DNA from: Longimicrobiaceae bacterium
GTDB taxonomy: Bacteria > Gemmatimonadota > Gemmatimonadetes > Longimicrobiales > Longimicrobiaceae
DNA: 43,615 nucleotides
Assembly (NCBI GenBank): GCA_030447645.1
Contig: JAUJOM010000005.1
Location: 1 to 43,615 of the forward strand
Direction of reading: 5' to 3'
Of the stretch, positions 37,319 through 43,615 are shown piece by piece (the first letter of the stretch is position 1; each line of letters begins with the position of its first letter). The notes beneath the pieces are model-generated. The model was not told the DNA's origin and ran no database searches. It saw only the letters and a list, made by a program, of their open reading frames with translations. Both the position numbers and the translations under genes were made by a program.

Positions 37319-39005
37319 ATGGACGCCGAAAACGCATCCCTACACGCGCGTGTCGCCGAGCTGGAGCGCGCAGTCACTGAGTTGCAGCGCGCGCTTTCCG
37401 TCGCGCGCCCTGAGACACCCCTTGTCGTAGCTGCCACCGAGTCCCCCGCCCGGCGTGCTCCGTCCTTTCGCTTCGTTTGGGATGGCGAGTTCTGGCTGAA
37501 CCGCTTGGGCATAGGCTTGTTGCTCTTCGGGCTTGCTTTCCTGTTCAAGCTGTCGGTGGACCAGGGGTGGATCACCCCGTGGGTGCGGGTCGCGTTCGGC
37601 GCCGCGCTCGGGGCGGTGCTGCTTGGGTTGGGATTACGCCTGGACCGCACTCGGCACCGTTTCACGCCGGTGCTGCTCGGCGGGGGCATCGCGACGTTTT
37701 ATATCGTGGGCTTCGCGGCTTTCCAGCTGTACGGGCTGGTGGCGTATCCGGCCGCGTTCGCCCTGCTGCTCGCCGTGACGCTGCTGGCGCTCGGGCTCGC
37801 TGTCCGCGAGGACGATCAGGTGCTGGCGCTGGTGGGTGCGCTCGGGGGCCTCGGAACACCCTTCCTGCTGTACACCGGGGGCGGCTCATTCGTGGGACTG
37901 GTCGCCTACACCTGCTTCATGCTTGCCTGGACGGGGGCGCTCTTCGCCTACCGTGGGTGGCGCCTGCTCTTTGGACGGCGATGGTTGGAGGGTGGACCGT
38001 CTTCGCCGTCGCCTACGTCAACGGCCTTCCATCTGACCCGGCTCGGGCCGTGCAGGACCGCTGGCTGCTCCAGGCCGCGATCCTGTACGCTTGGGCGCTG
38101 TTGTGGACGCTCCCGCTGGCGCGCGAGGTGGCACTGATCAGAAAGCTGGGCTTCGCGCCATACCGGGTTGGCGGGCCGCTGGAAGGAGCCACCCGCGGGA
38201 CGAGCGCACGTCGGTACACTTTCACCTGCTGTCGCTCGCCACCCCGCTCGCTGCGCTGGTGCTGTCCAGGCAGCTGTGGGCCCTGCCCAATACGACCTGG
38301 GGCGGGATTGTACTCGGGGCGGCTTTGCTGTACCTGCTGGCGGCCGGTGAGCTGGGACGCTGGCACCGGCCTCTGGCGAATGCCCAGCTACTGGCGGCCG
38401 CGACTCTGGGCGTGGTGGGTCTGGTAGCGGCGCTGCGCGGCAACGTGCTGCTGCTCGCACTGGCTGCGGAAGGGACGGCACTTCACCTGGTTGCGCGCCG
38501 GACAGGCGGATACGCCACACCCGTGGTGGCGCATGCTCTCTGGGCCGGTGTGGCGCTCTGGCTGATCGACCGATTGGCGGGTGGCGCGGTTGGGCTGGCC
38601 GGGAGCCTGTCGGATCTCGGGGCGATCGCTCTCGGCCTGGTAGCTTCTGGCCTGCTTCACTCCCGCTCCGAAATGCTGGTGTACCGGTACGGTGCCCACC
38701 TGGCGTTCCTCGCCTGGATGTGGGGGGCGCTCGAGGCGCTGCCCAACGGTGCGGGCTACGTCACCATCGCCTGGGGAGCGTATGCGGTGGGCTTGATGCT
38801 TACGGCGCTCCGCCAGGAGTGGCCGCTGCTTCAGCGGGTCGCGGTGGGAACGCTGCTGCTGGTCGTGGCCAAGCTCTTCCTGGTTGATCTCGGCGAGCTG
38901 GAGGCGCTCTGGCGGATTTTGCTCTTTTGGGTCTCGGAGCGGCGTTCCTTTTCCTGAGCTACTCGCTGCAAACGGTCTGGAAGCCCCGGGGGAGTTCGCG
39001 CGTGA
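37319..39005 (+). CDS. DUF2339-like polytopic membrane protein, about four frameshifts
   Basis: ATG 37319 with a perfect AGGAGG site gives an N-terminal coiled coil (LHARVAELERAVTELQRALS), a linker, then a long series of hydrophobic helices (WLNRLGIGLLLFGLAFLFKL, LGAVLLGLGLRLDRTRHRF, LLGGGIATFYIVGFAAFQLY). This coiled coil plus WLNRxGIxLLLxGxAFLF motif and many membrane spans are typical of DUF2339 proteins, of unknown role. Breaks are near 37970, 38205, 38922 (missing T) and 38985 (C/G run). Total about 560 residues, perhaps 15 helices. The last frame ends PGGVRA then TGA at 39003-39005, overlapping the small Cys-rich gene. The breaks look like sequencing errors. Confidence 0.8.
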
Positions 39006-39193
39006 TCGGGCTGTGCGAAACGTGCGAGAACGTGCGCGTGGTGGAGAACCGAAAGGGGTCGCGGTTTTACCTGTGCGAGCTTTCCGCCGTCGACCCCGAT
39101 TTTCCCCGATACCCGCGGCTACCGGTGCTTCAGTGCCGCGGCTACTTGCGGGTGGAAGAAACCAGGTCTGTCGCGTCGGCCACGCGGTCGTGA
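39002..39193 (+). CDS. Small Cys-rich protein, possible zinc ribbon
   Basis: GTG 39002, overlapping the presumed stop of the membrane gene (GTGA), gives 63 residues: VIGLCETCENVRVVENRKGS, then RFYLCELSAVDPDFPRYPRL and PVLQCRGYLR. Four cysteines (CxxC, then two single C about 17 and 21 residues on) with basic and aromatic residues suggest a zinc-binding mini-domain, a pattern I have seen in uncharacterised small bacterial proteins. Function unknown. A GGGGGAG Shine-Dalgarno lies about eight bases upstream. Its 3' end overlaps the convergent serine hydrolase by about 50 bases. It was probably not picked up by standard gene callers because it begins in a frame-broken stretch. Confidence 0.6.
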   Translation: MIGLCETCENVRVVENRKGSRFYLCELSAVDPDFPRYPRLPVLQCRGYLRVEETRSVASATRS

Positions 39194-40407
39194 ACCTGCC
39201 GCCGTGTCGCCTGGATCTGGTTGGGCGCGCGCGGCTCAAAGGTCCGGTTGGCCAGGAGCACCACCCAGGTACGACGATCCGGATCTACCCAGAGCGAGGT
39301 TCCGGTGAACCCCGTGTGCCCGAAAGCCTTGGGCGAAATGCGCAGCCCCGCGGCCCCGAATCCCTTGGGGTCAGGTGCTTCCCACCCGAGCCCACGATTG
39401 CCGGTGCCGGCCTGCCGCTCACCGAACTGGCGTACCGTTGCCTCCTTGAAGATGCGCACTCCGTCCAGCTCGCCGCGGCTGGCGAGCATGGCGGCGAAGC
39501 GCCCCAGATCGTGCCCGGTTGAAAAAAGGCCCGCATTGCCGGATACCCCGCCGAGCTTGCGGGCAATGGGGTCATGCACCTGTCCACGAATCACCACTCC
39601 GCCGTCGATCATGGTCGGTGCGCAGGCATCACAGGGCTCAATGGGACCGAACGAGGTTGAGTGCATTCCCAGAGGCTCGTAGATGCGGCGTTCGAGCATT
39701 GGAGCCAGCGGCTCCCCCGCGGCGCGCTCCATTGCCGCCCACAACACCACGAAACCCACATCCGAGTACTCCATCCGCTCGCCCGGGCGCCCCTTCTGCG
39801 GGGTGGCGATCACCTGGGCAAGTGCGGCGTCGGGGGTTTTCGCCGTGATGGTCACACCGGCCGGAAGCCCGGAGGTGTGCGCAAGCAGGTGGCGAATGGT
39901 AGTCTTGTCCTTGTTCCCTCCAGTGAATTCCGGCAGGTAACGTGACACCGGGGCGTCCAGATCCAAACGGCCATCTTCCACCAGCAACATCGCGGCCGCC
40001 GTGGTGCCCACTACCTTGGTGAGGGAGGCGATGTCGTAGACGGTGGCGTCCGGGTTCACTCTGGTTTCATCCCAACCAACTTTGCCGATGCCTTCCTTGA
40101 CGACCAGACGGTCCGCCCGGCCGATCGCGAGTGCCGCGCCCGGGAAGGCACCGAGCTGCACCTGGGTGTCCACGGCCTTTTCAGCTAGCCGGAGCAGCTC
40201 CGGGCTCATGCCCACGTCTTCCGCTTTTGCGCTCGCCTTCCAGGAACCGGCCGGCGCTGGAGGTGCGACTGTGAGCGGATCGAGCTTCAGCGGTTCCACC
40301 GTTTGTGCGCGCTCATCAGAAACGCCGTGCTGCGAATTGATGGCGACCAGGATGCCTGCGGCCATCAGCAGCGAGGCAAGCGGAGCGGGAAGTTTAGATG
40401 TGTCCAT
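39142..40407 (-). CDS. Serine hydrolase, beta-lactamase class C/AmpC-like fold
   Basis: The 421-residue minus-strand product starts with a signal or membrane segment (ASLLMAAGILVAINS) and a Pro-rich linker. The PBP-like catalytic domain has S128xxK131 (DIASLTKVVG), the second motif Y214-S-D (EYSDVGF), and the third HTG (FGHTGFTGTSLWVDP). Such enzymes are exported DD-peptidases, esterases or beta-lactamase relatives; specific activity cannot be assigned from sequence. The Ser-Tyr-Lys/His set is complete, so it should be active. Divergent from recJ across an 85-base gap; its tail converges with the Cys-rich miniprotein. Confidence 0.9.
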   Translation of the reverse strand: MDTSKLPAPLASLLMAAGILVAINSQHGVSDERAQTVEPLKLDPLTVAPPAPAGSWKASAKAEDVGMSPELLRLAEKAVDTQVQLGAFPGAALAIGRADRLVVKEGIGKVGWDETRVNPDATVYDIASLTKVVGTTAAAMLLVEDGRLDLDAPVSRYLPEFTGGNKDKTTIRHLLAHTSGLPAGVTITAKTPDAALAQVIATPQKGRPGERMEYSDVGFVVLWAAMERAAGEPLAPMLERRIYEPLGMHSTSFGPIEPCDACAPTMIDGGVVIRGQVHDPIARKLGGVSGNAGLFSTGHDLGRFAAMLASRGELDGVRIFKEATVRQFGERQAGTGNRGLGWEAPDPKGFGAAGLRISPKAFGHTGFTGTSLWVDPDRRTWVVLLANRTFEPRAPNQIQATRRQVHDRVADATDLVSSTRK

Positions 40408-40456
40408 AAGTTATCTCTACCCATTTAGGGCCGCTGGGTTCACCCGATCGGTCGGG

Positions 40457-40486
40457 TTGCTCGCGGCGACAGTACGTGTTTAGCTT
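40457..40486 (+). promoter_or_regulatory. Possible leaderless promoter of recJ
   Basis: TTGCTC (40457-40462), an 18-base spacer and TAGCTT (40481-40486) form a weak sigma-70-like pair. The -10 element ends six bases before the recJ ATG, which has only a weak AGAG site, so transcription would begin at or very near the start codon. Tentative. Confidence 0.25.
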
Positions 40487-40492
40487 TCAGAG

Positions 40493-42214
40493 ATGCCGAT
40501 CCCACTCCCCGTCGAACGCCGCTGGACCTTTCCCGAGCTGCCGGATTCCCTGGCCGTGGCGCGATTGCGCCGTGAGTTGCGGCTCCCGGAAGCGCTTTGC
40601 CGGCTGCTCGTCGCGCGCGGTCATGGCGATCCCGAGTCTGCCAAGGTGTTCCTTCGTCCGCACGTGGGGCATCTCCACCAGCCGGCCCTGTTTGCCGGGA
40701 TGGGGGATGCCGTGGCCCGGATTCGGCGCGCGATCAACCATGGGGAAACGATCCTGGCTCACGGCGACTACGACGTCGACGGTATCTGTGCCACCGCAAT
40801 CTTCGTGCGTGCCCTGACGATGCTCGGAGCCCGGGTCGCACCATTTGTTCCCCACCGCCTGCAGGATGGCTACGATCTTGGGGACGCAGGCATCAGAGCG
40901 GCGCAGGAGGTTGGAGCGACGCTGATCGTTACCGGAGATTGTGGGATCGTCGCTCATGAGGCTGTGGATCGCGCGCGTGCGGCCGGTATAGACGTGGTGA
41001 TCACGGACCACCATACGCCGGGCCCGGATCTGCCCCGTGCAGCCGCGGTGGTAAACCCCAATCGACCTGATTGCCCGTACCCGGATAAAGGGTTGTGTGG
41101 GGCCGCCATCGCGTGGAAAACCTGCCTTGCGCTCGCCGAGGAGCAGGGCCTGCCGCAAGAGCGCCTGCAGGCCCTGCTTGATCTGGTGGCGATAGCCACC
41201 GTAGTGGACCTGGCTCCGCTCCGCGGCGAAAACCGCACGCTCGTTCGCTGGGGTCTCCGGGTGCTGGCGCAAACCCCCAACCCCGGTCTCCGTGCACTGC
41301 TTCAGGCGACAGGCCTTGCACAGCGCTCGACCATCAACGCGGGCGACGTCGGTTTTGTGCTTGGGCCCCGCATCAATGCGGTGGGCCGCATGGGTGAAGC
41401 GCTGAACGGGGTGCAGCTCCTGCTCACAAGTGACCCGGACGAAGCCGAGCGGATTGCCCTCGGGTTGGAAGCAGACAACCGCGAACGGAAGGCGGTGGAT
41501 TCGCAAACGCTCCGCGAGGCGCTTTTGCTACTCGACAAGTACGAAGCCGAACCTTGGGGTGTGGTGCTCGCGAGGGAGGGATGGCATCCCGGAGTAATCG
41601 GCATCGTGGCGTCGCGCGTGGTTGAGCGAATCCACAGGCCCACGGTGATGATCGCGCTCGATGGGACGAATGAGGCAAAGGGAAGCGCCCGCTCGGTCCC
41701 CGGCTTTCACCTTTTCGAGGCCATGCGTGAGTGCCGCGAGCATCTCACCCGCTTCGGTGGCCACAAGCACGCCGCCGGGTGCTCGATCCTCCCGGACCAG
41801 GTGGGTGGCTTCCGTGCAGCGTTCAATGCTCGCGCTCGCGCGGCTCTCACGGACGAGCTGCTCGTTCCCGAGGTGCGTATCGATGTGGAGCTAGGTCTCG
41901 ACGAGGCCACCCAGGAGCTGGTTCGGCTTCTCCGACACGCCGGACCTTTCGGGATGGGCAACCCCACACCCACCTTTGTCGTGCGTGGCGTGCACCTAGA
42001 GGGTACGCCGCGTGTGGTGGGGCAGGGCCACCTCAAGCTGGCGCTCGCCTCAGGCGGCCAGGCGCTCGATGCGATCGGCTTCGGGATGGGTGACCGGATT
42101 GCCAGCCTTCCCGAAGGGCCGCTGGACGTGGCCTTCCGCGTCGAGGAAAACACCTGGAACGGTCGCACCACGGTGCAGGCCAAGCTGGTTGATCTGCGTC
42201 CCGCCACGCGGTGA
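40493..42214 (+). CDS. recJ: Single-stranded-DNA-specific exonuclease RecJ
   Basis: The 573-residue 5'-3' exonuclease of the DHH/DHHA1 superfamily acts in recombination and repair. Metal and catalytic motifs: HGDYDVDGICATAIF (near residue 90), VTGDCGIVAHEAV, the DHH motif ITDHHTPGPDLP (near 170), IAWKTCLALAEEQ, and the DHHA1 motif GGHKHAAGCSIL. AREGWHPGVIGIVASRVVER and KGSARSVPGFHLFEAM are also standard. The C-terminal OB-like region (PFGMGNPTPTFVVRGVHL) is present. Length is normal and the frame is clean. Its stop overlaps the GTG of rsmD. Confidence 0.97.
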   Translation: MPIPLPVERRWTFPELPDSLAVARLRRELRLPEALCRLLVARGHGDPESAKVFLRPHVGHLHQPALFAGMGDAVARIRRAINHGETILAHGDYDVDGICATAIFVRALTMLGARVAPFVPHRLQDGYDLGDAGIRAAQEVGATLIVTGDCGIVAHEAVDRARAAGIDVVITDHHTPGPDLPRAAAVVNPNRPDCPYPDKGLCGAAIAWKTCLALAEEQGLPQERLQALLDLVAIATVVDLAPLRGENRTLVRWGLRVLAQTPNPGLRALLQATGLAQRSTINAGDVGFVLGPRINAVGRMGEALNGVQLLLTSDPDEAERIALGLEADNRERKAVDSQTLREALLLLDKYEAEPWGVVLAREGWHPGVIGIVASRVVERIHRPTVMIALDGTNEAKGSARSVPGFHLFEAMRECREHLTRFGGHKHAAGCSILPDQVGGFRAAFNARARAALTDELLVPEVRIDVELGLDEATQELVRLLRHAGPFGMGNPTPTFVVRGVHLEGTPRVVGQGHLKLALASGGQALDAIGFGMGDRIASLPEGPLDVAFRVEENTWNGRTTVQAKLVDLRPATR

Positions 42215-42738
42215 GGATCATCGGGGGGAGCTGGGGCGGACGGCGCATCGCCGCACCCCCGGGCCGCGGCACCCGTCCGACACTGGACCGCGTGCGCGAA
42301 GCCTGGATGAGCAGCGTGGCGCCTTACGTCCCAGGTGCGCGGGTGCTGGATTTGTTCGCCGGCTCCGGAGCACTCGGGCTGGAAGCGCTCAGCCGCGGGG
42401 CGGAGCACGCGGTGTTCGTTGAGCAGGCGGAGGGGGCGCTGCGGGTCCTCCGCGCCAACATCCGGGCGCTCGGTGCCCAGGCGCGCGCGGAGGTGATCCG
42501 CACGGATGCGCTGCGCTACGTGGGGGTGCTGGAGCCGGGTGCGTTCGGTGTCGCATTCGCGGACCCGCCGTACGGCAGCGGGAGCGCCGCGGCGCTGGCG
42601 GCGGCATTCGCTGCCCGCCCATTCGCCGATCTTCTCGGCATCGAGCACGGCCACGAGGAGCTGCTCCCGGAGCTGCCCAACTCCCGCACGCGCCACTACG
42701 GCGACGTCCGGATCACCCTGCTTTCCGCGCCCCCATGA
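42211..42738 (+). CDS. rsmD: 16S rRNA (guanine(966)-N(2))-methyltransferase RsmD
   Basis: The 175-residue SAM-dependent enzyme methylates G966 of 16S rRNA. It opens IIGGSWGGRRIAAPPGRGTR, then RPTLDRVREAWMSSV, the SAM loop VLDLFAGSGALGLEALSRGA, and catalytic FADPPYGSG. GTG start in the recJ stop (GTGA). The pairing of rsmD with coaD directly downstream is one of the most conserved neighbourhoods in bacteria. Frame clean. Confidence 0.95.
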   Translation: MRIIGGSWGGRRIAAPPGRGTRPTLDRVREAWMSSVAPYVPGARVLDLFAGSGALGLEALSRGAEHAVFVEQAEGALRVLRANIRALGAQARAEVIRTDALRYVGVLEPGAFGVAFADPPYGSGSAAALAAAFAARPFADLLGIEHGHEELLPELPNSRTRHYGDVRITLLSAPP

Positions 42739-43241
42739 CCACTTCTTCCCGCGTAGCCGTCTGCCCCGGCTCCTTCGATCCCATCACCGTGGGACACGAG
42801 GATATCATACGCCGCAGCCTCGCCTTCGCGGATCAAGTGCTGGTGGCGGTCGCCCATCGGGCAACGCAGGTCAAGCAGGGATTATTTTCGGTCGAGGAGC
42901 GGGTGGCGATGATCCGGGAAGTTTTCCTGGACGAGCCCCGTGTGGAGGCGACCGATTTCACTGGCCTGCTGGTGGACTTCGCGCGGGATCGCGGTGCGAC
43001 GCTTATCGTTCGGGGGCTCCGGGCCGTCTCGGACTTCGAGTACGAATTTCAGATGGCGCTCATGAACCGCCAGCTTCGCCCCGAAACCGAAACTCTTTTT
43101 CTGGCACCCCACGTGGAGCACTCGTTCCTCTCCGCCTCTCTGGTGCGGGAGATTGGAGCCCTGGGAGGAGATGTGCGTCCCTTTGTTTCGCCGCCCGTAA
43201 TGCGCCGGCTGCGGGAGCGCTTCGCAAGCACTTCCCCGTGA
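42735..43241 (+). CDS. coaD: Pantetheine-phosphate adenylyltransferase (PPAT)
   Basis: The 168-residue enzyme transfers AMP to 4'-phosphopantetheine, the penultimate step of coenzyme A synthesis. Nucleotidylyl-transferase signature VAVCPGSFDPITVGHEDII (H21 in the HxGH-like TVGHED), VRGLRAVSDFEYEFQMALM, and HSFLSASLVREIGALGGDV. ATG overlaps the rsmD stop (ATGA). Overlaps pta at its end. CoA synthesis beside a phosphotransacetylase makes metabolic sense. Frame clean. Confidence 0.97.
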   Translation: MTTSSRVAVCPGSFDPITVGHEDIIRRSLAFADQVLVAVAHRATQVKQGLFSVEERVAMIREVFLDEPRVEATDFTGLLVDFARDRGATLIVRGLRAVSDFEYEFQMALMNRQLRPETETLFLAPHVEHSFLSASLVREIGALGGDVRPFVSPPVMRRLRERFASTSP

Positions 43242-43615
43242 GCTTTCTCGCGAGGCTACGAGAGCGTGCGCGTTCCCAGCCGCGGCGAATCGTATTCCCC
43301 GAGGGCTCCGAGCCACGCACCCGAGCAGCAGTCCGGCAGCTGGCCGCTGCGGGGCTGGTGCATCCCATTCTGCTTGGCGGTGAGCCGCTGGACGGCGCGG
43401 AGTGGATCGATCCCAAACGTGACGGGCGCTGTGCGGCGCTGGCGGAACGATTGTGGCGACGACGCTCCGCGCGGGGCATGACGCCGGAGCAAGCCCTGGC
43501 GCACTCTGCGGAGCCGCTGTTGTTCGCGGCGCTGCTCGTGGATGCCGGGGAGGCGGATGGCTGCGTGGCGGGTGCCCTGAGCACCACGGGCGAGGTGTTG
43601 CGGGCTGCTCTGTGG
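43238..43615 (+). CDS. pta: Phosphate acetyltransferase, N-terminal part (cut by window end)
   Basis: GTG 43238 in the coaD stop (GTGA) opens a frame that runs clean to the end of the window, 126 codons. SFLARLRERARSQPRRIVFP with EGSEPRTRAAVRQLAAAG matches the N-terminus of Pta/PTA_PTB proteins (RIVFPEG then many Arg/Ala), and LLFAALLVDAGEADGCVAGA with the STTGEVLRAA that follows match the acetyl-CoA-binding region. Pta interconverts acetyl-CoA and acetyl phosphate. It is more compact than full-length enzymes, so it is probably the short form lacking the N-terminal DRTGG domain. The rest lies beyond the window. Confidence 0.88.
   Translation, partial: MSFLARLRERARSQPRRIVFPEGSEPRTRAAVRQLAAAGLVHPILLGGEPLDGAEWIDPKRDGRCAALAERLWRRRSARGMTPEQALAHSAEPLLFAALLVDAGEADGCVAGALSTTGEVLRAALW

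Overview
This is a GC-rich (roughly two-thirds G+C by eye), densely coded chromosomal window made almost entirely of housekeeping genes. The protein style (very short GroEL tail ending GMGDMY, RNase Y instead of RNase E, a Smr-type MutS2, a JAB-DinG helicase, GA-rich lipoproteins and membrane proteins) and the gene order suggest a member of Gemmatimonadota, perhaps close to Longimicrobium. That placement is an inference from gene content; no 16S rRNA is present to confirm it. No prophage, insertion sequence, CRISPR array, tRNA or rRNA was found.

Layout. 1-325: tail of groEL and its terminator. 328-1031: a VapC-type toxin and Phd/VapB-type antitoxin pair on the minus strand with a promoter over a tandem 8-bp repeat. 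1135-4366: thrS, an attenuator-like hairpin, then infC-rpmI-rplT, where infC appears to start with AUA. 4472-8534: pheS-pheT, a coiled-coil gene, zapA and a strong terminator. 8574-17017: a long run rny-ymdB-like-folD-xseA-xseB-ispA-dxs-nadK with mostly overlapping stop/start codons (RNA decay, one-carbon metabolism, repair nuclease, isoprenoid precursors, NADP). 17050-20320: a minus-strand lipoprotein and clpB. 20333-22780: a lipoprotein gene converging on methylmalonyl-CoA epimerase, then trxA, rsmI and a small gene. 22886-28429: JAB-DinG helicase, FAH-family hydrolase, LL-DAP-type aminotransferase, and a small membrane protein with an ABC ATPase. 28490-31791: TonB-like membrane protein, BON-domain protein, yqeY, then a minus-strand DtxR-family regulator with a small membrane protein. 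31869-37261: mutS2, dnaG and a D-threonine-aldolase-like enzyme. 37319-40407: a DUF2339-like polytopic membrane protein, a Cys-rich miniprotein and a minus-strand serine hydrolase. 40493-43615: recJ-rsmD-coaD-pta, with pta cut by the window end.

Sequence quality is a major feature. Many plainly conserved, mostly essential genes are broken by single-base indels, often in homopolymers: thrS, rplT, pheT, rny, ymdB-like, folD, xseA, one lipoprotein, mce, trxA, rsmI, dinG and the DUF2339-like gene. The breaks cluster (2.5-5.5 kb, 8.6-12.4 kb, 20.5-23.2 kb, 38.0-39.0 kb), while the long stretches between are frame-clean. The encoded protein remains conserved on both sides of each break, so these are most likely assembly or sequencing errors, not gene decay. 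I annotate each as one gene across the breaks.

I did not find a convincing new biological system. The items most worth a second look are the RadC/JAB-like domain fused to a DinG helicase, the AUA start of infC, the three-helix 'permease' paired with an ABC ATPase, the coiled-coil gene between pheT and zapA, possible leaderless promoters at dxs and recJ, and the self-palindromic hairpin right at a consensus promoter downstream of clpB.
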